A stretch of 64,000 nucleotides of DNA, from NCBI GenBank assembly GCA_012271135.1, contig JAAXGZ010000021.1:1-64000 (forward strand), given 5' to 3'. This document shows, piece after piece, positions 16,315 through 25,126 of this stretch. Position numbers and translations under genes: made by a program. The notes beneath the pieces were generated by a model. It saw only the letters and a program-made list of their open reading frames with translations. It did not search any database and was not told where the DNA came from. Each line of letters starts with the position of its first letter. The stretch's first letter is position 1. The stretch comes from Caldilineales bacterium. GTDB taxonomy: Bacteria; Chloroflexota; Anaerolineae; Caldilineales; Caldilineaceae.

Positions 16315-16860
16315 TCACACCGCAGCGGGATGGAGGCCTGGTGCGCACTTCACCAACCGCGCAACCGCCAAGGCAGCCGTCTTGCCGATCGCCATGTGCG
16401 TTACGACGGGGGAACTCTCCGTCGGGAATGTCTGGAGGTTCCGGGCGGCGTTCCAATCCCGGTCTTCTTCAAACCCGCAGGCCGTGCAGCGGTAGGTACG
16501 TGCCGACAGCAGCAAACCGGACTTCACAGCCCGTTCCCCCTGCACGTTTTGGAACTTGGGTACCAGTGGTCCACCTGAACGAGTTCGGGCTCGTACCACC
16601 GGCACTTGTAGGCCAGAGCATCCGCAGGAAGCCGGCCAGGCCCGCGTCCGAGACAGCCCGTGCCAGCTTACGGTTCCGGGGCAGGCCGGCGATGTTCAGG
16701 GTCTCAACCTTCACCGTGCCACCACGCTTGACGATCGCCGTGGTGGCCTTGTGGTGATTGTCCCAACGCAGACGGTCGATCCTGGCGTACAGACGCCGGC
16801 GTTGGGCGCAGAAGGCTTCCCGGCGGTCTTGGAACCGGTTCAGTGCCTGGCATCCTGAGT
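16315..16860 (-). pseudogene. TnpB (IS200/IS605/IS607-type RNA-guided nuclease) remnant
   Basis: In pieces across frames the minus strand encodes RRRLYARIDRLRWDNHHKATTAIVKRGGTVKVETLNIAGLPRNRKLARAVSDAGLAGFLRML. This is the TnpB segment with the RuvC-II Glu in VETLN. A frame change leads to the zinc-ribbon and RuvC-III region LLLSARTYRCTACGFEEDRDWNAARNLQTFP. The first CxxC of the ribbon is lost at the frameshift and the N-terminal half is absent. The closing Asp of DRDWNAA is preserved. It may be the displaced partner of the dead tnpA at 13828, but orientation and the intervening queA/tmRNA argue for separate events. Confidence 0.8.
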
Positions 16861-16920
16861 TCCCGGGCGATTTCAGGGTTGTTGATGCCGCAGGGCTGAC
16901 CCGGACCAGGCGATTCCGGG

Positions 16921-17247
16921 TTAGCCCAGTAGGTTGCTCGATGTCATCAGGGCGCCCAGCACAGCCGTGAAGGTCAGGAAGAGGCCCACCATCCAGCGGA
17001 TCAGCGCACCCTGCAGGTCCTTCATCTCGGCGCGCAATTCCGCCAGGTCCTGCTTGGTCGCAAACTGCGACCAGTCGGGCAGGTGGGCTGCCACGGCCGC
17101 GGCCTGCCCTTCCGGCATCTCGGCCGCTCGCAACTTCTCATAGGCCGACCGGTTGATCATCTCCGGCTGTACAATCGAACGGGCCATGGGGACGGCGAAC
17201 CCCGCATGGTCTAAGGAAGCCTCGGCAACTGCCGGGGCTTCCGTCAT
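16921..17247 (-). CDS. DUF1640-like coiled-coil protein with C-terminal membrane anchor
   Basis: 108 residues. The middle part (SAYEKLRAAEMPEGQAAAVAAHLPDWSQFATKQDLAELRAEMKDLQGAL) matches the pattern of small bacterial coiled-coil proteins where an A-T-K-x-D-L-A-E-L-R-A-E heptad run precedes a single C-terminal membrane helix, here about residues 85-104 (IRWMVGLFLTFTAVLGALM). The ATG at 17247 is chosen; the frame continues 20 codons upstream without conservation. Such genes are often seen beside toxin-antitoxin or mobile genes, and function is unknown. It is 117 bp downstream of the membrane protein at 17365. Confidence 0.6.
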   Translation of the reverse strand: MTEAPAVAEASLDHAGFAVPMARSIVQPEMINRSAYEKLRAAEMPEGQAAAVAAHLPDWSQFATKQDLAELRAEMKDLQGALIRWMVGLFLTFTAVLGALMTSSNLLG

Positions 17248-17364
17248 TCTAGACGATCCTGTCAGTGGCGGCGGATTGACGGCCCGGGATCGCCTCATCG
17301 GTTGCATCGGACTCGGGCCAGGATTCGGGCCGAAACCACGGTATGCTGGACTGTTGGGCAGACG

Positions 17365-17580
17365 TCAGACCGTACGGCGCCTGTTGTCAAACTCCCTCCA
17401 CAGCTCCCGGGTCTTGCCGGTTGCCGCCTCGGCGCCTTCCTTGAGAGCCTTGTCAATCCTCGACTGGTAGGTGTTGTCGTAGGCGGTGCCGGGATTTGGC
17501 CCAAACACATGGCCTACCAGCCAGCCCACGGCCGCACCCACACCCACACAAAACAGAAACTGTACGGTCCTCATGTTCAT
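17365..17580 (-). CDS. Small YtxH-like membrane protein
   Basis: 71 residues: a single N-terminal membrane helix with a glycine-rich face (VQFLFCVGVGAAVGWLVGHVFG, residues 6-27) followed by a short basic amphipathic tail (RIDKALKEGAEAATGKTRELWREFDNRRR). The layout is that of YtxH-type stress-associated proteins. The ATG overlaps the stop of the PspC gene by 4 bp (17577-17580), so translation is probably coupled and the two proteins likely act together at the membrane. A second Met two codons in is an alternative start. Confidence 0.65.
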   Translation of the reverse strand: MNMRTVQFLFCVGVGAAVGWLVGHVFGPNPGTAYDNTYQSRIDKALKEGAEAATGKTRELWREFDNRRRTV

Positions 17581-18467
17581 GCACCGGCCCGCAACCGATC
17601 GGTAAGCCCCTCCAGACTGGTGGCCGACGGAGCGGAGGCATTCTCCGTTGAGGCCGGCACTTCGACATTATCCTCGACCGGGATCACAATGGCCAGGAGC
17701 AGGTAGAAGAAGCCCATGCCGACAAAGGCCGTGGCGAAACCGAGCAGCACAAACCCGATGCGAATCAGCACCGGATCCACACCCAGCGACTGACCCAGGC
17801 CACCGCAGACGCCGAATAGCACCCGATCCTTGCGGGAACGGGTCAAGCCGGAGACGCGATGAAGTTTGGCTCCAACCTTCTTCCGGGCGGCACCGAGGTC
17901 CGCCACCTGGTCGCGCATGGTCTCTCCATTGCTGCGATTGCGAAACTTCTTCAGGGCGTAGAACCCGATGGCAATCAGGATGAACGGTCCGATGGTCATG
18001 CTGCCCACAGAGATCAGGAAGTCGAAGATGCCGAGATTGGATGCCAGCAGCACAATACCGACTGCAATCAGACCCCATGCGACCCACACGCCGTGCTTCG
18101 CCTTGAGGCTGGCGGTGGCCGGAGCCGTGATGCCCTCTTCCGACGTTCCCACCGGCAGAAACAGCCAAAACAGAATGTACAGGGGCAGGGCACTGCCCAT
18201 CGAGAATACAATCAAGCCAAGCCAAATCAGCCGTACGATGCCTTCCGACACCGACAGGTAGTCGGCCATGCCCCCGCATACGCCACCGAACACCTTCTTG
18301 CGGGGGTGCCGCATCCAGCGACGGCGGGGGGTGGCCCGAGGCTCCGGTTCCACCGGCTGCTCGGCAGATTGTCCGGAGGTCCCGGCCTCTTCCTCGGTGT
18401 CCGGGTTGGCTGCATTCTCTTCCACCGACTGCGAGGCACTTTCCTCGATCGGTTCTTTCGTGTCCAT
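17577..18467 (-). CDS. Membrane protein with two PspC domains
   Basis: 296 residues. After an acidic 50-residue N-terminal tail there are two PspC (phage-shock-protein C) domains: RHPRKKVFGGVCGGMADYLSVSEGIVRLIWLGLIVFS (about 53-110) and RSRKDRVLFGVCGGLGQSLGVDPVLIRIGFVLLGF (about 205-270). Each has the FGVCGG signature and a membrane helix. Two further helices lie between them (VWVAWGLIAVGIVLLAS and FILIAIGFYALKK). PspC proteins sense or stabilise the membrane under stress; the partner genes pspA/pspB are not nearby. The start at 18467 has a strong GGAAGGAG upstream. Overlaps the YtxH-like gene by ATGA. Confidence 0.85.
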   Translation of the reverse strand: MDTKEPIEESASQSVEENAANPDTEEEAGTSGQSAEQPVEPEPRATPRRRWMRHPRKKVFGGVCGGMADYLSVSEGIVRLIWLGLIVFSMGSALPLYILFWLFLPVGTSEEGITAPATASLKAKHGVWVAWGLIAVGIVLLASNLGIFDFLISVGSMTIGPFILIAIGFYALKKFRNRSNGETMRDQVADLGAARKKVGAKLHRVSGLTRSRKDRVLFGVCGGLGQSLGVDPVLIRIGFVLLGFATAFVGMGFFYLLLAIVIPVEDNVEVPASTENASAPSATSLEGLTDRLRAGA

Positions 18468-18669
18468 CCTGTACTCCTTCCCTGGAAATCCCGCTTGCGA
18501 GGCAATCCTCCGCCGTTGTCGACTGTGCTTGAGACCTGCACCGGACGCAAGCTCATTCATACATACGCCCTTGGCGACCCCGCGGTTGCAGGATTGGCAA
18601 CCGCAACGGCCGAACCCATCCGCGGGATTGCAACGGGCATCGGATCGCCCAATCTGGTAGTCTGAATTC

Positions 18670-20196
18670 GTGTCCCCAATTCCCATCCGCCGCAACTTCG
18701 GCGACAGGCCCACCGCGGCCCGGAACCTTCCAGCCAAGCGCATGCCCCTGCATCCCATCGCACCGGGACCGGCCCGGCACACTCCGGTTTGGCGCTGGAC
18801 GGGTCTGCTCGTCCTGTGTCTGGCGGTAGCCGCAACAGTGTCGTCGCTCCAATCGCGTCCGGGCCTCGCCCAGACTGGTTCCATGCCGCCTGCCAACGAC
18901 CTGGCGTACGTCTCCCGACTGCGCATCCACAATCCGGACCCGGCTCAGGTTGTCGCATGTGAACTGACTCTGGTTGACGGCGCCGGCACCGAAGCAGGCC
19001 AGTCCCTTGCCGTCCGCCTTAGGCCGCGCGTCACCGAGATTGTGGACCTGAACGATTTGCCCGGCCTGGCAACCGGGGCCTACGCCGGCTACCTGGACTG
19101 CAGCCACGCCGTCTCCACGGTCCTCATCTACGGTGAACCGGGCGATCGCATCTATACCGCCTATGCCGGCACGGACGAACAGCAGACATCCTGGGAATGG
19201 CAGGTGTTGGAGGCCTACACCGGCTCCGGGAACTCCGAATTTGCCTCCAGCATCATCGTCCAGAACGCAGGTGCGGAACCGAACGACCTGACCATCCGGT
19301 TCCTATCCCGCAGGGACGGCAGCCTGATCCACACGATCAGCCTGTCCGGGCTTTCGGCCTGGTCAACAACTGAAGCTGATTTGGTGGACTTCCCCGTCCT
19401 GGCCGAGCATGAGACCGTGCGGGCCGAGGTGGCAAGCTCGGGCCCGTCCGCGGTTCTGGTCTTTCACCATGACATCGGCGACGACAACGACGGCTCCGCC
19501 TTCCGCTTCCCCCGGGCCGCCTTTGTGCCCTCCCACGCAACGGCAACGCGCTTCGCCTACCCGGCCATGCTGGTGAACTATCAGGATTTGAACACCACCT
19601 TCCAGGTGCTGGGTTTGGGATCCGAACCCGTCCGCCTGTCGGTCGAATATCCAGGATTCGGCACGCAGGAGTGGGAACTGACCCCGGGACGGGTTACCAC
19701 CATTGGCCGTCCCGCGTTCATGCCGAAAGGCTCCTACGTCGCGTCGGTGGTGATCACCGCCTCGCATCCGATCGCCATGCAGGCGCACACGCGCCACGCC
19801 AACGGCAGCATCGCCGTCCTGACGGCCACCGAGCAGGCCGGCACCAAGGTCAGCGCGCCGTTGATCCTGCGCCGCCGCGACGGCTTCAGTTCGATGGTCA
19901 CCTGCCAGAACGTCGGCGATCAGGCTACCGAGGTCATTTTTGAACACGTCGGGCGGTTTGCCCGGATCAAGTACGTCGAACCCGGCCACTCCATCACGCG
20001 GCACATGGTTCAGGAAAACCTCCTGCCCAACAATTACGACGGGACGATGGTCATCCGGGCCGAGCAGCCCATCAAGTGCGTCGTGGCCCAGCTGCGGGAC
20101 CCGTCCGCGAACGAAGATGCGGGAGCGGCACCGACCCTGTCGGAGGCTGCCGAAGTTCGGTCGCTTCTTGTGTACGAGGGGCTGGCGACTCCCTGA
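18670..20196 (+). CDS. Secreted beta-rich protein of unknown function
   Basis: 508 residues. A long basic N-terminus precedes a hydrophobic signal segment (WTGLLVLCLAVAATVSSL, about 42-59) with a likely cleavage at GLAQ-T. The mature part is made of repeated beta-type modules of about 90-100 residues (ASSIIVQNAGAEPNDLTIRFLSRRDGS; FSSMVTCQNVGDQATEVIFEH), each with a strand-turn-strand resembling Ig-like or fibre-type repeats. No catalytic motif or known family is recognised. The GTG at 18670 gives an N-terminal tail of about 40 residues; ATG at 18739 is an alternative that trims 23 residues. TAGTCT lies 7-12 bp before the GTG, so the mRNA could be leaderless. Divergent from the PspC gene. Confidence 0.65.
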   Translation: MSPIPIRRNFGDRPTAARNLPAKRMPLHPIAPGPARHTPVWRWTGLLVLCLAVAATVSSLQSRPGLAQTGSMPPANDLAYVSRLRIHNPDPAQVVACELTLVDGAGTEAGQSLAVRLRPRVTEIVDLNDLPGLATGAYAGYLDCSHAVSTVLIYGEPGDRIYTAYAGTDEQQTSWEWQVLEAYTGSGNSEFASSIIVQNAGAEPNDLTIRFLSRRDGSLIHTISLSGLSAWSTTEADLVDFPVLAEHETVRAEVASSGPSAVLVFHHDIGDDNDGSAFRFPRAAFVPSHATATRFAYPAMLVNYQDLNTTFQVLGLGSEPVRLSVEYPGFGTQEWELTPGRVTTIGRPAFMPKGSYVASVVITASHPIAMQAHTRHANGSIAVLTATEQAGTKVSAPLILRRRDGFSSMVTCQNVGDQATEVIFEHVGRFARIKYVEPGHSITRHMVQENLLPNNYDGTMVIRAEQPIKCVVAQLRDPSANEDAGAAPTLSEAAEVRSLLVYEGLATP

Positions 20197-20280
20197 ACAG
20201 CCAACCCGGCACAAGCAAGTTCCTGCCGGCAGGACCCCGGTGCGACCACGTGTCGCGCACCGTTCCGATGCAACCGGCAT

Positions 20281-20820
20281 CTACGGCCCGTCGCCCCTCA
20301 GCTTCCGGGCAATTTCGTCCGTCAACTCATCCACTTCATCCATTTCATCTATTTCCATGTAGGGGGCTAGTTCCGCCAGACTGATGGCGGCCCACAGATC
20401 GTTGGCGTGGATGTCTTTCTGTTGGCCTGTTTCCAGCTCGAGATCCTGCGCGAAACTCAGGATCCGAGCCTTTGCTTCGGCCCGGATTCCCTCCAGGTGG
20501 CCTGCCGTCTTGGGGTGGACGAAGTCCGCCGCGTCTTCTTCGTCGTCGTCCCACAGCGGCAGGAGTGCCTGCAGAAAGTACATGACGCTGGACCGGAACG
20601 CCTCCGCCAGCCTTAAGGCCGTTACGTCTGTGGGGTTCCGATGTACCTCCGTATCGTCCGAGCGTGATGCGATGGCCTGAATCTCGTCCATGTCATCGAA
20701 CAGCACGGCCAAGGCCCCATACAGGTCCAACATCGCCACAACGGCAATGCCCTGCTCGTCCATTTCGGCCCACAGACGCCGGCGAAACTTTTTGTTGACC
20801 ATGCCGCTGTCCCTCTTCAT
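20281..20820 (-). CDS. Hypothetical acidic protein
   Basis: 179 residues from MKRDSG. It is strongly acidic (runs such as WDDDEEDAAD and MEIDEMDEVDELTDEIA), helical in appearance, without signal peptide or membrane helix. No family recognised. A second possible start (MVNKKFRRRLWAEMDEQ) lies six codons in, with AAGAGGGA as a ribosome site about 9 bp upstream and may be the real one. Transcribed convergently with the secreted protein gene, 84 bp away, and followed upstream by the phosphoesterase gene on the same strand. Confidence 0.55.
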   Translation of the reverse strand: MKRDSGMVNKKFRRRLWAEMDEQGIAVVAMLDLYGALAVLFDDMDEIQAIASRSDDTEVHRNPTDVTALRLAEAFRSSVMYFLQALLPLWDDDEEDAADFVHPKTAGHLEGIRAEAKARILSFAQDLELETGQQKDIHANDLWAAISLAELAPYMEIDEMDEVDELTDEIARKLRGDGP

Positions 20821-20992
20821 TTCCGTTACCTGCCCCGGCGTCCATGGTAGCAGTCTGTGGTGGGTTTTCGCCCGTCGCGCACAGGTCGCTCCATCCGGTT
20901 GGTCCGTTGCGGCCGGTCGACGGCTACGGAACGAACATCCAAGTAAGTCCATGCGCCGTGGAGGCTGGCATACGCCACACCCCGCAAGACTG

Positions 20993-21883
20993 TCAGGTCG
21001 TTGCCGGAAAGGGCATGTGCAGCGGCGACCATTCCACGGGCCAGGGATTGCCTACACCTTGATCCGCCCAATCCGGCAGCGGAAGGGCATGCGGCTGCAG
21101 GATGCCGCCGGTGCGCGACAGCCTGAGTTCCAGCCAAGCACAAGGACTTACGATGACCGGAGGAGTCACCACGAAAGTCACACCATCAGCCGGATGCACG
21201 TCGTAGACGTGTACATGGCCTTGGAACACGGCCCGCACTTTGCCGTGGCGCTCCATGATGTCGAGAACCGAACGACGGTTGGCAGTGGTCTTCGAGAAAT
21301 CCGTCGGCGAATTCGCACTGCTCATCTCCATCAGCAATTGATGCGTAAAGACAATCACGTTTCGACTCCCGGATGATGAAAGGGCAGCCTCGAAACGCGC
21401 AAGCTCCTCCGGTTGCACGTACCCGTACGTTGGATCCAAAGGCAGGGCCTCATTGATCATGTCGGCGTCGTGCCCCTGACTATGGAGCAGTTCCAGCTGG
21501 GCTCCGACTTCGGGCAGATCGATGGTCCGGCCCAGTCCGGGTTCAAGGCCCAGTGCCCGCGACACCGCGGCATAGGTCTCGCCCAGTACCGCGTCGTGGT
21601 TGCCCGGCAGCAGATGGACAGGACAGGACAGCTGTTGCAATCCTTTCAGGAACCAGTCCAGGGTCCGGTCGAACTCCGCCGCGGACATGCCAAAGTTCCC
21701 GCCTCCACAGGTGATGTCTCCCAGGTGCACCGCCAGATCCAGCTGGGCAGCCTGCAGCTCCTCCAACAGGACGGCCTGGATATGCCGCGTGTGTTGCTGG
21801 AGCTGTTGGCCGAATCCGTTGGGGCTGTCAAGCCAAAAGTGCGTGTCCGACACAATGCCGACGGTAACTGAATCCCGTTGCAT
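20993..21883 (-). CDS. Calcineurin-type metallophosphoesterase
   Basis: 296 residues. The two-metal site of the family can be followed in order: D-x-H in IVSDTHF (residues 11-15), GD in VHLGDITCGG, GNHD in HLLPGNHDAV, His in IVFTHQLLM, and GHVH in VFQGHVHVYD. The C-terminal 60 residues contain a beta-rich extension. Closest in layout to 3',5'-cyclic-nucleotide phosphodiesterase-like or generic metallophosphatases, but the substrate is unknown. Start chosen at 21883 because of AGGAGG about 7 bp upstream and the immediate start of the domain; the frame is open much further upstream. Divergent from the P450 gene. Confidence 0.85.
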   Translation of the reverse strand: MQRDSVTVGIVSDTHFWLDSPNGFGQQLQQHTRHIQAVLLEELQAAQLDLAVHLGDITCGGGNFGMSAAEFDRTLDWFLKGLQQLSCPVHLLPGNHDAVLGETYAAVSRALGLEPGLGRTIDLPEVGAQLELLHSQGHDADMINEALPLDPTYGYVQPEELARFEAALSSSGSRNVIVFTHQLLMEMSSANSPTDFSKTTANRRSVLDIMERHGKVRAVFQGHVHVYDVHPADGVTFVVTPPVIVSPCAWLELRLSRTGGILQPHALPLPDWADQGVGNPWPVEWSPLHMPFPATT

Positions 21884-22025
21884 GGCTGGTTCCTCCTGTA
21901 ACCTTGGGCAGGTCTGTTGCCACCTGAGAGTCCGATGTTCCCAACCCGGAGTCGGGTTGACCCCAGTATTCAGGGTGCGCGGACCGGCTTCCTTACGTCC
22001 TGTCCCTTCAGCTTCATTCTGTTCC

Positions 22026-23402
22026 ATGCCCAACATTCCCCACGCACCAGGCGCACCGGTAATTGGCAACCTGCACGCCTTCACATCCGACCTGCGGAGG
22101 TTTCTGACCGAACAGTACCTGGCCTTGGGCCCGGTCTTTCGGATTTCGGTCCTTAACAATCGGTACGTCGTGTTGGCCGGACCCGAGGCCAACGAGTTCG
22201 TGACATGGAAAGGCACCGACCATTTCGTGGCGCAGGAAATTTGGGATGGCGTCACCAAGGCTGTGGGTGGAGAGAATCCATCCATGATTGCCTTGGACGG
22301 ACCCCGCCATGCAATCGTGCGCCGCGGCCTCAAGCCCGGCTACGCCGCGGGACCTCTCTACTCCCGCATGGTCGAGCTGATCGGATGCCAGCTGGACCTC
22401 CTGAGAAAATGGCCCCGAGCCCGGCCGTTGACCGTGTTCCCGCAAGTAAAGCGGCTCGTGGCCATGCTGCTGGGTTACATGGCGACCAACGAGTCGGCGG
22501 AAGATGTCATGGACGACTTCATTTACCTGCTCAAGGCCATGTTGCAAATCCACGTCTTCAAGACCCGTCCGTCGTTCATGCAGCACCTGCCCAGGTACAC
22601 GCGATCGCGCCAGGCTATTCTCGACATGGCCCGGCGCATCTGGTTGGACCACGCACACGGGGACGACATGGTGCCGGAGGATGGGAACTTCGTGGATGTC
22701 GTGCGGCGCTTTCACAAAGAACACCCCGACCTAATGACCGAGCGGGATGCGATAGCGGCCCTCAACGGTCCGTTCATCGCCGGCCTTGACACTGCGGCCA
22801 GCACCATCTCGTTTCTGCTCTATCACATTCTGGCCGACCGTGACTTGACCGCCGCGGCAATCGAGGAAGCGGATGCCGTGTTTGCCGACGGCGTTCCCAA
22901 TCGCAATTCGCTGCGATCCATGACCCGGGTCCGCCAGGCTGCCATGGAGACGCTGCGCCTGTATCCGCCGGCAACCATCCTGTCCCGGAATGTCAGCCAG
23001 GGTTTCCGGTTCGCGGGCTTCGATATTCCGGCCGGCACACATTGTATGTTGGCCCACACCGTTACCCATGGCCTGCCCGAATTGTTCAAGGATCCGGACT
23101 GCTTCGACCCCGAGCGCTTTGGTCCCGAGCGCCGGGAACACATGCAGCCCAACGCCTTTGTGCCATACGGTCTCGGGCCGCACACGTGCCTGGGTGCGTC
23201 GACCGCAGACCTTCTGTTTCTGATCGTGACCGCCACCCTGTTCCACCACTATGAAGTGGCGATGGATCCGCCGGGGCACAAGGTCCGAATGAAGATGCAG
23301 CCACTGCCAAGTCCCGACAACCGTTTCCGGCTGATCCTGCAATCGGTCCGCTATCCCGAACCGGAATGGCTGTTGCCGGCACAGCCGGCCGTTGCTCCCT
23401 GA
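22026..23402 (+). CDS. Cytochrome P450
   Basis: 458 residues, normal for a soluble bacterial or CYP51/CYP120-like P450. Heme-binding loop FVPYGLGPHTCLGAS with the axial Cys near residue 388, the K-helix ETLRLYPP (E-x-x-R), the I-helix GLDTAAS near residue 252 (D-T pair for oxygen activation) and the PERF-type segment DPERFGPERREH are all present. No membrane anchor. No ferredoxin or reductase gene is in the window, so redox partners must be encoded elsewhere. The conserved proline-rich start PNIPHAPGAPVIGNLHAF supports ATG at 22026. Substrate not predictable. Confidence 0.93.
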   Translation: MPNIPHAPGAPVIGNLHAFTSDLRRFLTEQYLALGPVFRISVLNNRYVVLAGPEANEFVTWKGTDHFVAQEIWDGVTKAVGGENPSMIALDGPRHAIVRRGLKPGYAAGPLYSRMVELIGCQLDLLRKWPRARPLTVFPQVKRLVAMLLGYMATNESAEDVMDDFIYLLKAMLQIHVFKTRPSFMQHLPRYTRSRQAILDMARRIWLDHAHGDDMVPEDGNFVDVVRRFHKEHPDLMTERDAIAALNGPFIAGLDTAASTISFLLYHILADRDLTAAAIEEADAVFADGVPNRNSLRSMTRVRQAAMETLRLYPPATILSRNVSQGFRFAGFDIPAGTHCMLAHTVTHGLPELFKDPDCFDPERFGPERREHMQPNAFVPYGLGPHTCLGASTADLLFLIVTATLFHHYEVAMDPPGHKVRMKMQPLPSPDNRFRLILQSVRYPEPEWLLPAQPAVAP

Positions 23403-23412
23403 ACCTGGCTGC

Positions 23413-24135
23413 TCAGGATTCGGCCGCGGTGAATTCCCGCCACAGCCGCTCCACGTCGCGCTGGAGGGCACGGTCCCGGAAGCCGTGCAGGTACGGGTTG
23501 CGCCAGTTCCGTTTTTTGGTGTTGTAAATGTCCACCATGCCGGGCAGGTCGGCCAGTCTGACCCGAGCATAGATGCCGTGCACCGTAACCGGCTCGATCC
23601 CGAGGCCGTGACGCCGCAGGATTTCGCGAAAGGCCTCCGCTTTGACGGCCTGGAGGTCCCGCACCACATCCTTCCCGCTGTCCACGGACGGCTCGCCCAA
23701 GGCATCCTTGGCCAGCGAGTCCGCCTTTTCGTTGAACCGATTGCCTCTGTGGGCCTTGACCTTGACCCACCTGACCCTGACCGGCCAGTGAGGCGCGTCG
23801 CGGCGCAGGGCCCTGGTTGCCGGAACGTTGGCCTTCCACTTGCCCTGGGCCCACAGCGGCAGGCCCTTGAGATCATGGGCAATGGTCACTTCCGCCACTC
23901 CGTGCCGGACGCACCATTGCACGGCGCGGTAGACCGCCGCCACCTCGCCCCCGATCTGATGGGAGCCGGATGCCAGAACCGCGTCCAGGTCGCGGCCGAA
24001 AACATCCTCCGCATCCTCCAGGAGACCATTCAGGACGGCGATTTCCCTGTCGTCCCGGACAATGGCCACGCCCCAGGTTGTGGTGCCGTCCCGATAGGAT
24101 CCGTCGGTGAATGCCCAGTAGCCCGGATATTGCAT
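23413..24135 (-). CDS. RNase H-fold protein (RNase HI family) with C-terminal extension
   Basis: 240 residues. The first 150 residues contain the RNase HI active-site pattern: D11 in AFTDGSYRDG, E in GGEVAAVYRAVQWC, D in TIAHDLKGLPLWA, and D in HRGNRFNEKADSLAKDAL. Residues 150-240 are an extension without recognised motif (VVRDLQAVKAEAFREILRRHGLG ... YNTKKRNWRNPYLHGFRDRALQ), longer than in standard RnhA (about 155). RNase HI removes RNA from RNA-DNA hybrids; this form may have a specialised partner. Convergent with the P450 gene (10-bp gap) and divergent from the M50 protease. Confidence 0.8.
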   Translation of the reverse strand: MQYPGYWAFTDGSYRDGTTTWGVAIVRDDREIAVLNGLLEDAEDVFGRDLDAVLASGSHQIGGEVAAVYRAVQWCVRHGVAEVTIAHDLKGLPLWAQGKWKANVPATRALRRDAPHWPVRVRWVKVKAHRGNRFNEKADSLAKDALGEPSVDSGKDVVRDLQAVKAEAFREILRRHGLGIEPVTVHGIYARVRLADLPGMVDIYNTKKRNWRNPYLHGFRDRALQRDVERLWREFTAAES

Positions 24136-24267
24136 GCGGTTCCACTTACCTCCTGTGAATTGCCAGACCCGTTTCCAACCGGGGCCGTGCAGCTGCCGTC
24201 ACGTATCAAGGGGCCCAAGTTGATGGCATCAACCGGGCCGCGGGCGCGGAATCCGCGCCGGATCCGG

Positions 24268-24276
24268 TGCTATACT
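24268..24276 (+). promoter_or_regulatory. Extended -10 promoter of the M50 protease gene
   Basis: TGC-TATACT is a near-consensus extended -10 lying 26 bp before the ATG at 24302. No -35 is apparent. Confidence 0.45.
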
Positions 24277-24301
24277 GCCTCGTCCCCCGCCCGAGCACAC
24301 A

Positions 24302-25090
24302 ATGTATTCCCCTCCCAGCAACCCTTTTGAAGGCCGTCCGCCCGAGCGCGGCTGGCGCAGCTGGTCCCAACGAACCTGGATCCTGATTCTGGTGGTGGTG
24401 GTCCTGGGATTCTGGTTCTTCAGGGACAGCTTCTCGTCTCTGGCCATGGGGCAGGGTTCGCTGATTCGATTGGCCGGCCGCTTCCTCGCCCCCCTGATCG
24501 TCATCCTGGCGGCCATGCCTGTGCACGAGGCGGCGCATGCCGCGGCCGCCGTCTGGCTGGGGGACGAAACACCCCGGGAACAGGGTCGGCTCACTCTCAA
24601 TCCCCTGCGCCACCTGGATCCGCTGGGCACCATCCTGCTGCTCGTGGTGGGCATGGGCTGGGCCAAACCCGTCATCTGGAATCCGTCCCGCATCAAGGTG
24701 GACATTCGGATCGGCACTATCGTGGTCGCCGTGGCCGGCCCGCTGAGCAACCTGCTGATGGCCTTCATTGCCCTGGTGCTGTTGCACGAAGGCGTCTTCG
24801 ACAATGTGGGCACCGGCGCTTGGACCTACCTGACACCCATCGTCGTTAGTGCCTTTGTCCAGATCAACATCCTGCTGGCCGTCTTCAACCTGATTCCGGT
24901 CCCGCCGCTGGACGGCTCGCATGTGCTCTTTGCCCTGCTGCCGGCCAGCGCCCGCAATCTGCAGTTCGTCCTCAGCCAGTACGGCATCCTGGTCATCATG
25001 TTCATTGTCTGGTTTGCACCCGGCCTCATCCGCGACACGGCCGACGTCCTTTACGACCAGATGAATACCGTGGCCAGAATGCTGGCCTAG
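24302..25090 (+). CDS. Site-2-protease-family membrane metalloprotease (M50)
   Basis: 262 residues with several membrane helices. The zinc motif HEAAH (HExxH, residues 75-79) lies in the second helix (LIVILAAMPVHEAAHAAAAVW), and the third ligand is in NLIPVPPLDGSHVLF near residue 196-205. Between them, GPLSNLLMAFIALVLL is the family's NPxxN-like turn. These are all M50B hallmarks; no PDZ domain is present, as in the short prokaryotic S2P clade. S2P enzymes cleave membrane-embedded substrates, commonly anti-sigma factors, but no target gene is adjacent. The TyrA-like gene begins 36 bp later on the same strand, so both may share the upstream promoter. Confidence 0.87.
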   Translation: MYSPPSNPFEGRPPERGWRSWSQRTWILILVVVVLGFWFFRDSFSSLAMGQGSLIRLAGRFLAPLIVILAAMPVHEAAHAAAAVWLGDETPREQGRLTLNPLRHLDPLGTILLLVVGMGWAKPVIWNPSRIKVDIRIGTIVVAVAGPLSNLLMAFIALVLLHEGVFDNVGTGAWTYLTPIVVSAFVQINILLAVFNLIPVPPLDGSHVLFALLPASARNLQFVLSQYGILVIMFIVWFAPGLIRDTADVLYDQMNTVARMLA

Positions 25091-25126
25091 CCGAACCGCA
25101 GTACCTTCCCAAACCCCTATTCCGCC

